Source: Paraspadella gotoi (taxonomy: Eukaryota > Chaetognatha). From it: 64,000 nt of DNA. The position numbers were made by a program, and so were the translations under genes. The notes beneath the pieces are model-generated. The model was given only the letters and a program-made list of their open reading frames with translations. It was not told the DNA's origin and searched no databases. This document shows positions 47,000 through 64,000 of the stretch, in pieces (position 1 is the first letter of the stretch; the number at the start of each line of letters is the position of its first letter). Where the stretch lies: contig CM119264.1 of assembly GCA_051294375.1 (NCBI GenBank), positions 1,161,923 to 1,225,922 on the forward strand, read 5' to 3'.

Positions 47000-49989
47000 C
47001 GAGGAGAAGCGAGAGAGAGAAGCAGCAGCAATGATGAAGGAGAGACCGCAGAGACAGGAGAGAGAGATGTGAGAGTAGGGAGCAGAGAGAGGAGAGATGA
47101 GAGAGAGAGACTGAGCAGAAAAAAAATATACTTTAACACTGGGAATTTTCTAGTATTTCTTCCTCCTCGTCGTCTAGCTCATCTCTCTCTGCTCTCTCGT
47201 CTCTGCGTCTCTACGTGACGTCTCTCGGTCTGCTCTCTCTCTCTCTCTTCTCTCCTCTCATATCTCTTCTCTTACTGCTCTCGAAGAAATTGCCTTTGCC
47301 GAGGGCGGCCCAGTGGGAGATTCGGTGGCCAGAACCGTCCGACAAAGCCGACAGCCGAAGAAAACTACGACGACAAAAAAAAAGGAAAGGGGCCGACCAT
47401 ACAATTTAAACAACACCGACAAAAACAGCTGCCCCACGGAAATGGAGAGGAACTAAACAAGCGAAGCAAAACAAACAACAACATTTGGACAAACGCACCA
47501 ACCGAGCGAGGGACCGAATTCATCCAAAATTTGTTCGACCTCACAATTTCCAAATTTTGAGCTTTTTAAAAATAAAATTAAAACGAACAAGAAAGAAATA
47601 GATAAAATAAACAAAGACGGGCCCTTAAATATTTCCGAACCAGCAATACGCCCCAAATTATCAACTTAACAATACACTATAAATATATCAATTAAAACAA
47701 ACTATAAATTATGATTAAATGATCTGAGGTAATGGGTTTAAGCATTAGAGTTTAGGGAATATATGTAGTTAGGCGATTAGAATTAAATATTTCTATGGTA
47801 AAGGAATAATGTATAGTATTAATTAAAGTTCATGTGACTTAGCGGATAATTATAGATTAAAAATAATTTGCATTTGATTAAGCGTTGGGTAATCTTTAAA
47901 TTAAAAATACAAAAATTCAGGAGATTACGAAATTGGGTAACAAATCTGCTTTATAGAAAGTTTTTAGGCCGGAAAAGTCGAAAAATGACGAAGAACCAAA
48001 ACCGTAGAAATTATAAAAATAAATACGTTAAAAAAACGATTAAATAACTAAATTCAGGTTTCTCGCGTTAGCAAAAAGTTGGCTGCTCGTTGATTTATTG
48101 TTCACAACAGTGAGTTTGTCAAACGAGAAAAAAAATAACAAAAAATGTTATAAAATTGAGAAAGAAATGTGCGCGACAAACTTTGCAAGCTTACATTATT
48201 TACGAGAATAAATAATTAAGATTTCATCTTTTACGTCTTAAAATGTTTTATTTAACAACGAAATAAAAACAAGAAAAAACAGAAGAATTGAAAAGACGAA
48301 AGATGAACGAGAATTGCAAACCAAAATGAGCGATGTGAAGATGGTTTCAACATAGCTCAGATTAAAAGTTATTACACCGAAATTAATTTCTTTTTCTTGG
48401 CAGAAACCGCACCAGAACGATCAAGAGATCCGTAAACATTTAAAGTTATAAAACAAGCAAACAACGTTACACATTTTCGAACGTAAAAAACAAGTAAACA
48501 ACATATAAACTTTGACAAACCGGCCACAAATAAAAAAAGCACATTATACGCTCCGAATTTAAAAAAAATCAAACAATCGTTTTGACTCGGCAAGACGATA
48601 AAAAAAAAATCGAAAACTAAAATTTTCGAAGAAAAACATACCTTTTATATTAACTTAATCATATTCTCTATCTTATTTAAGAAGAAAACCATAAAAAACC
48701 GGGAGTGAAAAGTTTACGACGGTAAAAAAATAACGAAACCAATCAAAAAAAGAAATAAGTGCGCGGCAGAAAGTGAAAAAATATAAAGAACAAACCTACG
48801 AGTGAGAAACTAGAGGAAGAAAGAGAGAAGCATCATTTAAAATGGTTGGGATTGACTGGAAGTATAACAGTGCACTTATGTCAAATATTTCAAACGCTCA
48901 TACTATATATTGTCATATCGGCAACGATTCAAATAGTCTCAAATCAGACTCATAATAAAAAAAATTCAATAAAATGAAAATTGTTCACAACCAATTAATT
49001 AATTAACCACCCAATTGACATTAATTTAAATTCCAATTAAGAACATTAATTTAAACTCACAATTGACATTAAATTAAATCCAAATATGAACCATATAATT
49101 ACCATCCAATATTGAACATTAAATTAACATCCAAAGATTGAACATAATATAACATCCCCTTCAGCCGGCTTTGTATACAAAATGCAATAAATAAATTTCC
49201 CACCTGGACTTCTGATAACGAACGTTTGGTCTGAGGTTAAAATTTGTATAATCCTGAAATACAAAGACAGACTTCTTAATTACGAACATTGTCTTATGGA
49301 AACCCGACGGAACACACAAACAACCAAACGATCAACACACAACCGATAACAACAACAAACAACAAACACACAGCATAACAACTCACAGTTACACCTCAGT
49401 TATTAACCCACCAAGGAACTTAAATCGTCGACTTCGCCGGACCTTTCCAAAGCGCAAAGCCAAAGCTTTCTCTGTCCTCATATAATAAGCAATACACCGT
49501 GTCGTCCCGCCTCTTGCTTGTCGCCCTCTCGTACGATTGTAGAGGAGAAGAAGACAGAGATAAAAGACGAAGCAACCACACCCCCACCATGAGGAGAAGA
49601 AGAAGAAGGAAGAACGGTGAGAGAGAGACCGACGAGAGAGAAGACGACGACCGAAGCACGATGACGAGAGAGACGCAGAAGAGGAGACCCGAGAGATGAA
49701 AAAACACAATCAATTTTTCCCTGGATGTCATCAATTGAATGGCCAAAACACAAAAAAACTCCATCATCTTACCCGCCCTGGAAGTCGGCAACTTCTCTCC
49801 TTTCTGTTTCATTACCATTTTTCGTAAACCACGCCCCTTATCACCTTTTTATTCATTTCATAATGTTTTCTTACGTGGAATATAGCTATCAACCGTTCGA
49901 ACTTATACTATTAACATCATAATTTTAATAATTGACAAGTTAATATTGAATGTTAAATACTACCACCTCCAGTACTCATCACTATCAAT

Positions 49990-50450
49990 GGCTTAACTTT
50001 TCGCCACACTGTGCCCGATTAGCTCCTCTTTTCCAGAGTTGCCCCACTTTTTGGCCTCTCTCTTCCACAAGACATTTAATTTAAACCATAATATTCTAAT
50101 CTAATTCATTCGGAACTAAACTTATAATCAATCCTCTAACCCCTCCATCCCCTAACAATTACTTTTCTGACCCTCAATCCTTGAACGTAATCCCAAACCA
50201 CCTATCCTTATAGGTGCTGACCCTAACTTTAATCACGCTGAACGCCCTAATTCCTTAACCACACACCCTATCCCTATCCACACAACTCCTCCTAAGCCAA
50301 ATTACCTCACCTTAACCATGCTCACTTTAACCTCAACAATAGCCATAATCCTAAATCCCTAACCTCTAGCCTATCTTGATCCTGTCAGAAACATTGATCT
50401 ATATAAAGAATTAACTAAAAAACATGGGGCGTTTTTGGGAAATCAAGGAT
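49990..50450 (+). mobile_element. TIR-type element E5, complete form
   Basis: Left end GGCTTAACTTTTCGCCAC plus a second GCTCCTCTTTTCCAGAG copy, interior of CCTAATCC/CCCTAACC strings, right end CATGGGGCGTTTTTGGGAAA. About 460 bp, non-coding. Confidence 0.5.
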
Positions 50451-50489
50451 CATTCACAAGGCGTACGTGTTTAATGTGTTCCTTCCCGT

Positions 50490-50695
50490 TTGCATTTTCA
50501 GTCAGATTCACGCCGAATCCGTGAAGAATCCACCAAACAACCAACAGCGAACGACGCACGACCCGCGACAACCGACCGACGGCAGATGTACGCCGATCGG
50601 CTATTCGGCGCCTTGCGGGCGTTTCATGCGACGGCGCGGTCGCCGCGACTGCCTGCCGCGCCCTCTGCCGCTGAGACGTTCGCAAAAACATAAAT
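50490..50695 (+). promoter_or_regulatory. Noisy copy of the GC-rich upstream segment
   Basis: Same order as 45290-45480 (TTTGCATTTTC, CGACGCACGACCCGCG, GCCGCGCCCTCTGCCGCTGA) but with many scattered single-base differences. It lies about 0.7 kb before the exon 1 ATG on the contig that carries the gene. Short frames here differ from the other copy, so they are not reliable. Confidence 0.3.
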
Positions 50696-51407
50696 AAACA
50701 AAAAAACGAAAGCAATAAAATACTTAAACGTAATAATTTAAAAAAAAAAGCATGAACTACAGCCTCGTCCCGCTTCGAGCTCGACAAAGCACCTGTTCCT
50801 TTCGTCAAAACATCGTTTTTTGCACATTAAATTAATATTCCATTACTCAGACTCGTTCGATTTCCAAAAATTACAAACAAATAGCGCCCAAACTCACTCT
50901 TTCTTTTGTCTTCCACCTTCACCTTTTCAAACTCTGCGCTGCCAAACACAGGCTCCTCCATATGCCACAATTCAACCGTCCTCCCGACTTCATCGAACTA
51001 ACCACACTATTTCATACACCTCCGAATCTTTATATTTCGCTTGGCAGCATACAAGACCCGTATTGGAAGCCGACATGCGTATAGTTTTATAGAATTTGAA
51101 AAATTAAGAATTGACTCCTCTTGAAGAATCTTTATTTGCTTAAGTATAACAGCTTGCCTTCTTAAGCTCCATATAACCTTAATTCCCTATCACCATATAT
51201 ATTATTCCTCCACTCGCTCCCTTCTTCTCCATGCACTCCTTCTTTCCCAAGTTAACACCCTAACTCCACTCCCCTACACTATTACGTGCCCTTCGCCCTT
51301 ATCTAAAGCACACCTACAAGCCTCAAATCAATTACACTCATAAACTTATTCTGTAGCTAAGTTTTTTTTAATTTTTACTTAATCTATAATCGTAAACCAA
51401 AAAAACC

Positions 51408-56498
<5,091 letters not shown>

Positions 56499-56552
56499 AA
56501 TAAATAAAAGACGCTTTTTTTTGTTGCTGGTTTTTTTTTTTTTTTTTTTTTA
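56499..56552 (+). promoter_or_regulatory. Polyadenylation signal and U-rich downstream element
   Basis: Two overlapping AATAAA hexamers (56499-56504 and 56503-56508) follow directly on the candidate stop at 56496-56498. A T/GT-rich tract (TTTTTTTTGTTGCTGG, then about 22 T) follows at 56515-56552, the arrangement expected of a cleavage/polyadenylation site. If correct, the 3' untranslated region is only about 20-30 bases. Confidence 0.5.
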
Positions 56553-58560
56553 GTTTTTGGTCTTTTTCGCGGAATTTTAAAAATAAAACGAGGGGGGGAG
56601 CGAAGCGGTTAAACAGTTAAAAAGGGTTAATAAGTCAAACGGTTAATCAAAGTCTAGTTTTAAGGGGAAAGTTATGATTATACTTTTATTTAAAAACGGA
56701 ATTGAAAGAGTATTTTCTCATTGTTGTAGTTTTTGTTAACTTATTATTTTTTCAATTGTGTTCGTTAAATTTGCTCGTATCTTTTTCTCTCAATCTCTTT
56801 CTGTCTCTCTCTCTCTCTCTCTCTCTCTTTAACTCGCTTTCTTCCTTATCTTTTACAAATGAGATTAATATTCAAACTGTAATACACTTACAGATGTAAT
56901 AAGATTACAGTTAATAACAGTTGAATTATTTTTTCTGAAACAAAATGCAATAATATCAATGTTATTTTGTAAAAAAATTTTATTCTTATAAAAATGTTTA
57001 GCATAAAATTTCTTATAGTTAAATTTGTTTTCTATCTTAAAATTGGCTGCCAATTTTAATTTTTAAAATCTTTAGTGATTTCAAGTTATCAAAATTATAA
57101 GTAATACTTAATACTTTAAAAAAATATTCACATTTCTATGTTAGTTTATTTTAATTAGTTTTTTTTTTAAGTTTATTTATCTTTTTTTGCAAGATCTTCT
57201 TCGATGACTGTTTGGATTTTTTTATGAGACAAAAATGGACTTTGACTCGTGGCGATCAAAATGTTTTATTATTTTTTATTTTTGTTGCCACAAGGATTGT
57301 TATAGCTTTTTTGAGACCAGTGAAGAAGCAATCTCGTTTAGACTTCTTATAATTTGTTTTGTTTAAAAGTTTTTTGTATCTTGCATATTTTTTTTTTGAT
57401 TAGTTCATATACATACTTTTATGAATATTTATAACAATTACATCTTGTTTTAAACTTTTTCAAAAATTTACCCCGCAAAATCTAATGCGCTCAAAAAAAA
57501 AGATAGTGGGCATACTTTTGTCTTACAGAATTAAATAACAACTTTTTTCTAATGAAAAATAAAGGAAAAAAATCCGATCACCCGAATATTTTATTATAAA
57601 AATTGGTCACAAAACATCAAGTATTGTCGATCATTTGTCAAGCACGTTAAGCATTGTCAAGCATCGTCAAGCATTGTCAAGAATCGTCAAGCATTGTCAA
57701 GCTTTCATTCTCTTATAAATCTGATAGAGCACAGAATATGAAAAAAAAGAAAATTCATTTACCCGATTTGGAATGCGTTCACGTTTAAGCCAACCTATTC
57801 ATCAGTGCATGGTACAACCTTTTTTCCCGAGAAAAGGTTTTCATGTTAGTTTGAATGTTTTAACACATGAATTAAAGCTCTTGCCAAAATGAATTTAAAA
57901 AGGACCCTCTTAAATCCCAAAACTAGAAGTTTGTTTTGGATAACAATTTTTTACGAAATAATTCTATTTAATACTTTGTTCAATTAATTGTAAATCATAC
58001 TTTACCTTTGAAAATAAAGATAAAAAGTACTTAAATTATTTAGCTAAATATTTTTGACCTCAGTTCGAGCTACCTGTGCCATTAACGTCCAGAAATAACC
58101 TCCTCCCTTAAGTCCGATTAACGACATTTAGCGTGTAGGACATCTAACTATATCTTTTTTCTAAAACTTTTAATGTACTATTTAGTACGGCCTCTCTGTC
58201 GTTCAAGGATTTAGTCAAAATTTTATTCCACTTTTTTTTAATTATGCATATCCTCAACGTTCCCATTACTACTTTTTTTTAAAATCGAGTTTTATAATTC
58301 TAAAAAATATTAAAAGAAAATAGTAGAAAAACGCACTGACTAAAAATAGATTGTATCCATTGTTTTGAGCTGGCATTCACGAAATATTTTTGAATGTGTC
58401 TCCAGCTGTTTACACAGCATGGCATATTATTTACTTGTGTAGCTATAATAAAATCCTTGTTAATTAACAAAGTCACTATCTTTGATATTTATAAAACATT
58501 GATATTAGAAAGATAAAGTTAGCAATTTATGCTATAAATGTACTAGTACTCTAAGACGAG
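56510..58560. other. AT-rich sequence downstream of the kinase
   Basis: Poly-T 56530-56552, CT run 56795-56828, GTCAAGCATT 10-bp tandem repeat (about seven units) 57629-57705. No coding frame recognised. Confidence 0.7.
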
Positions 58561-58589
58561 CTCACAATACTAGGGCCAATCTATGTCAA

Positions 58590-58692
58590 TGGGGTGGGTC
58601 GGAAATTTTATTTGGAAACCTTCCCAAATAAAACTTTAAACATTTCTGTGAGTCTCTTCGGAGGCGTGGTTCGAATCCCACTGCTGACACCA
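58590..58692 (+). mobile_element. Element ending in a tRNA-Leu-like 3' half
   Basis: CTTCGGAGGCGTGGTTCGAA followed by TCCCACTGCTGACACCA is the long variable arm, T-arm and acceptor end of a eukaryotic leucine tRNA, down to CCA. The upstream 60 bases (TCAATGGGGTGGGTCGGAAA and following) do not form the 5' half but resemble the repeat unit at 23500-23560. Either a decayed tRNA-Leu gene or a tRNA-derived element. Confidence 0.5.
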
Positions 58693-58699
58693 CATTTAA

Positions 58700-60280
58700 T
58701 GAAAAACTCATGGATTTCTAGGGGCGAAATTAAGATGAGATTTTTATCTGTGAATAAAGTGACGGTGAGACAAGCGCAGGAGTCTTGATCAATAAATACT
58801 GAAACTAGAACAAGCTAGGTCTATTTAGAGCGTGGGTAAAATTTACAGTTGCAATGTTTCTGCAAGCTGATTGGTAGATTCTGGTTCCATGCTTGACCAA
58901 TCAGGATTCGGCGATTCCATTTCCGCGGAGATCTCCCGAGTCTCCGATCTGATTTGCTTTTTTTGGTGGCTTCATACTCCTGCGATGACATTCAATGGAC
59001 CAAAAATTTCATAAAATGGCTCGAAGCACTAGTAATTAATATTTTAATATTTATTTATAAATAAAAAAATGTAAATTTTTTTAAAAAAATGTTATTTTAA
59101 AAAGCAGATTCGGATAGTTTATTAAAAGTTGTCTGCACAAAGTATAATCATTTTTTAAATATTTAGCTAAAAATTGAGAAAAACTTAAAAAAATCATCAT
59201 ATCATCATTCAATGATTTTAAGTTTTTGCTAATTTTTGGTAAGAAAACATCCAAATTTTAAAAAGTGAAATTACATTTTTGTTTAACTTTTTATCAATTA
59301 AAAAACTTATATATTGTAAAATTTGACATTATATAGCAAGATATAATATCTCCGCCTCTCCCTCTCACTCTTCATCTCCGAATAGAGCGCCAAAACAGCC
59401 ACCTTATCTTCATTCTCCTTAATACCATTCGTCTGTCTTTACTATCAAGGAAAAAAAAAGAGTTTAAAACTTCTTATAACAACAATCCTAACTAGCAAAG
59501 TACTTTTAAAAAACAAAATAGAAAGAAAATTAACAGTTTATTTTACACATTTTCAAACAACATTTGGAATCAAAAAAGGTTTTCAAGCTTCATTAATCAA
59601 CATTATAAAACCAATTAAGTCTGAAAATAATAATTAACTTTTATATAAAACTATAAAGTCAACGACTCTGTTTTGGAAAGAAAGAGGGTAATGAAAAAAA
59701 ATTAATACTGGATGCTTTCAATATTTTTCATTGGTACGAAAAGATGTACTAGTTGTGAAAACACTTTCATGTTTCGTATATTTCACAGCATCTCAGTAAT
59801 TCTTGTAAAAACAGTCAGCGAAAAGATTCATTTTTCATGATGAAAAAAATGTGACGTAGCATTCACTCATTTCATAATCAGACTAGAAACAATATTAAGT
59901 ACATTTTTAAACTAAAGACCAAAAAAACTGGATATGTGTTCAATTTATTTTCAATTCTAGTTAAAATAACGCGGGACGCATTCGAACATGTTATCTATGT
60001 TTTTAAATATATATGTATAAAAACTAAACACAATCAAAAACGGAATATTGCAATTTTTTTTTCAAAAAATAATACTAAAAATATAGATAATAGCGCAGAT
60101 CTACAAAAATCCATAAAATCTACTATAATAAAGAAACAAACATGGATTTTCAAATCAAACTTAAAAAAAGTCTCCACTTAAACTTTCATCAAAAATTCCG
60201 ATGTACATAAACAAACAAACTAACAATATTAAATTCTCTTTAATCGGATTTATCTTAGTTTTTTTCATTCCTGGAATCGG
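58700..60280. other. AT-rich sequence, no gene seen
   Basis: Includes a short GC-richer part 58855-58985. Open frames up to 81 codons are Lys/Asn/Ile-rich and look random. Confidence 0.65.
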
Positions 60281-60469
60281 AGGTCGTGAACTTTCTTGGC
60301 AACGGCAGCACCGAGATTGTAACCCTAATTAATAATGATACTATTATCAATGGGAATAGTAATGTTAATTTGTATAAAAACGTGTTTTTCAGAAATGTGC
60401 GAGTCCGTCCGTTTCAAATACATTATGTTGTGGGCAGCAGACTTAAAGCTGCCTCACTGCTGTCCGTCC

Positions 60470-60680
60470 GCAACCTCGTCTCAATGGCTGAGCAGGCTAA
60501 ATCTTCTCATTCCATCCGTGCGTCCCGGGTTCAATCCCTGGGTATCGGTTCTGGCTTATATGTGACGGTGCCGGTATAAACATGCCAGAGACAGGAGGCG
60601 GTCACTGAGGGTCCGCAGCCCCTACGCCAGTTGGTGAGATACCTCGCGCCCCGGTATCACAGGCTATCCTCCCGTTGCCA
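60470..60680 (+). mobile_element. tRNA-derived SINE-like element
   Basis: CAATGGCTGAGCAGG (A-box) and CCGGGTTCAATCCC (B-box) about 45 bases apart, then a body ending near TGCCATAATGTCTC and a T/CTTT-rich tract (60720-60790). The B-box is nearly perfect. Open frames across it are not meaningful. Confidence 0.6.
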
Positions 60681-60794
60681 TAATGTCTCTCTTAGTCTTA
60701 TTGTCGTCATGTTCTTCTCTCTGCCTTTTTTTTCTTTCTTTCTATCCTTTTTTCTTTATTTATGTCCTTCTCTCTTCTTTCTATTTATCTTCAT

Positions 60795-61012
60795 TCATCT
60801 CACCTTAGACGCCGTCCATTTGACGCACCGAAACCGTAACCTGCGGCGCCAGTGACGGCGCCCGCCGCAGTGGCCAGCGACGCCAGTTACAGCGCCGCCG
60901 CGGTGCCAACGACGCCGCTGCCCAGACGCCACAGCAGACCCGGTTGGGTCTGAGGTTGTGGCGGCGGCGACGGTGCCGCTGACTCGGCGAAAACCGTCTT
61001 GCGACAAAGAAA
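60795..61012. other. GC-rich CGCCG segment
   Basis: Dense GGCGCC/GACGCC strings (60840-60990). A 70-codon minus frame is Arg/Gly-rich; nature unknown, possibly the 3' part of the preceding element. Confidence 0.35.
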
Positions 61013-61053
61013 GGGGCTGAAAGAAAATGTTGTTGTTGTATATATAATAGTTG

Positions 61054-61216
61054 ACTCTCCTTTCTGGGAGTGCTCTATTTCTTAGAATTAATGTTAACCT
61101 TATTATTTAACCTAATTTGCTTTTAAGCTTATGAACCGAATCCTAACTCTAATCCCTCTAATTACTCTAAATTCTAATTTAAAAATGAAATAGGGCGTTC
61201 GGGGAAAAATAAGGCC
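61054..61216 (+). mobile_element. TIR-type element E7 with 7-bp target duplication
   Basis: Left end GACTCTCCTTTCTGGGAGTG, right end ATAGGGCGTTCGGGGAAAAA plus TAAGGCC; interior CCTAATCC-like. The exact direct repeat AATAGTT flanks it at 61047-61053 and 61217-61223. Confidence 0.6.
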
Positions 61217-61609
61217 AATAGTTTCAGTATTCGTTCTACTATATTACAAATATAATGCGCTTATGTTCATTCGAAATATTTAATTTTTTTATAATAGTTT
61301 GGTCACCTGGTTTGTAAATTGGGAAGGCGGAAGCTCCGTCTCGGCGACATTTCTAGAAATTGTAATTAGAAGAACGAACAAATACAATTTATTTAATTTT
61401 ATTTAATTTTTTTATTACATTTATGAGGATTTTAGTTTAATCGTTCGTGACGGAATAAAAAAATGATGAGAAGAATTTTTCTTTCCATATAAAATTTTAA
61501 AAAAATCTTCATAGTTGCGGTTTTCACTGTATTCTTAGTATATTTATTAATAACACTCACATTTTCATATTACATGTTACGCATTATACATGAAATTGAT
61601 AAATCAATA

Positions 61610-61735
61610 TAAGATTATCCATTAATTTAATAAATAAGCTATCTTGCCCCTGACTTCGGACAGGCTTTGGTGGTTTAAGGCCTCCATCACACTACTCTTA
61701 CTCTCTGCAAGATTTCAATCAAGACATATTAGTGA
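61610..61735 (-). repeat. Dispersed repeat with GCCTGTCC core, inverted
   Basis: Reverse complement reads TGATTGAAATCTTGCAGAGA, GATGGAGGCCTTAAACCACC, AAAGCCTGTCCGAAGTCAG and AAGATAGCTTATTTATTAA, matching 25803-25920. Confidence 0.7.
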
Positions 61736-61794
61736 AGAGACAGTATCATTGTTATGAGTTAATGACAGAACCGTTCAATATAACCAGTCCCTTA

Positions 61795-61870
61795 ACACCG
61801 TGTTACGGCGGTTAAGCGCCCTGTCCCTCTTAACTGCAAGGGACCACCGGCTAGAACCCCGATCTTTGGG
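61795..61870 (+). mobile_element. tRNA-like fragment
   Basis: GGCGGTTAAGCGCCC (A-box-like), CTTAACTGCAAGGGACC (anticodon-arm-like) and GGCTAGAACCCC (B-box-like), in order and at tRNA spacing. Too imperfect for a functional tRNA. Confidence 0.45.
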
Positions 61871-61968
61871 TTGGAGGCGAATGGCCGCTGATGAACGGTT
61901 GGTGATTTTGTCCACCATATTAGAAACAATAACGTCATCCAAAAGTATTTTAACATTCCATTCATTAA

Positions 61969-61993
61969 NNNNNNNNNNNNNNNNNNNNNNNNN
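61969..61993. other. Assembly gap, 25 N
   Basis: Separates the kinase contig from the contig that repeats kinase exons 4-6. Confidence 1.
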
Positions 61994-62008
61994 CCCCCCC
62001 AAACTCAG

Positions 62009-64000
<1,992 letters not shown>

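Larger units (their letters stand above)
47000..51407 (+). other. Block C, error-rich copy leading into the kinase gene
   Basis: Follows 37020-38872 (to about 49195), then 46100-46974 (to about 50290), then 45100-46089. Has many single-base insertions. Contains the GA-core-CT foldback (47000-47280), noisy E4 (about 47625-47970), the degenerate 20-bp satellite (49010-49150), a corrupted GA tract (49540-49695) and complete E5. No gene before the kinase. Confidence 0.8.

Overview
The window is eukaryotic and almost certainly from an invertebrate animal. It has one convincing protein-coding gene: spliced, with GT-AG introns, on the + strand at about 51.4-56.5 kb, encoding a PCTAIRE-type cyclin-dependent kinase (the CDK16/CDK17/CDK18 family). 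I cannot name the species. Nearly everything else is AT-rich non-coding DNA with very dense microsatellites ((GA)n, (CT)n, (CTTT)n, (GAC/TCG)n), minisatellites and short interspersed elements. There is no reverse transcriptase, transposase, rRNA gene, complete tRNA gene, CRISPR array or bacterial operon.

The window is a draft-quality scaffold built from overlapping or redundant contigs separated by 13 runs of N (10, 25, 227, 314 and 841 bases). Block A occurs as 1-6329, 10131-13288 and 13314-16137. Block B occurs as 22555-32462 and 32488-38872, and part of it is repeated inverted at 38898-41985. Block C (47000-51407) is a noisy copy of 37020-38872 followed by 46100-46974 and then 45100-46089, and it is the only contiguous path into the kinase gene. 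Kinase exons 4-6 are repeated almost identically at 62009-63782, right after the last gap. The copies differ mainly by scattered 1-2 base indels, as expected for poorly polished long-read contigs or retained haplotigs, so the true locus is probably much shorter than 64 kb.

Layout: 0-6.3 kb block A copy 1; 6.4-10.1 kb microsatellites around a CpG-rich, possibly coding stretch (7.44-8.72 kb); 10.1-16.1 kb block A copies 2 and 3; 16.2-22.5 kb microsatellites and AT-rich DNA; 22.5-38.9 kb two copies of block B, the first carrying a 2.2 kb insertion; 38.9-42 kb inverted partial copy; 42-45 kb AT- and purine-rich DNA; 45-51.4 kb sequence upstream of the kinase, present twice; 51.4-56.5 kb kinase; 56.5-62 kb AT-rich DNA with tRNA-derived elements; 62-64 kb repeated kinase exons.

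The most interesting signals are: (i) an intron-5 minisatellite of 18 units of about 37 bp, each carrying a branch-point-like CTGAC, a pyrimidine tract and an AG, like the real acceptor it abuts; (ii) an intron-7 minisatellite whose units each begin with the same GTCGGAG as the real donor; (iii) a dispersed family of small elements with imperfect terminal inverted repeats and TTAGGG-like interiors, one flanked by an exact 7-bp direct repeat; (iv) a 2.2 kb insertion present in one copy of block B and absent from the other. I found no evidence of a new enzymatic or defence system.
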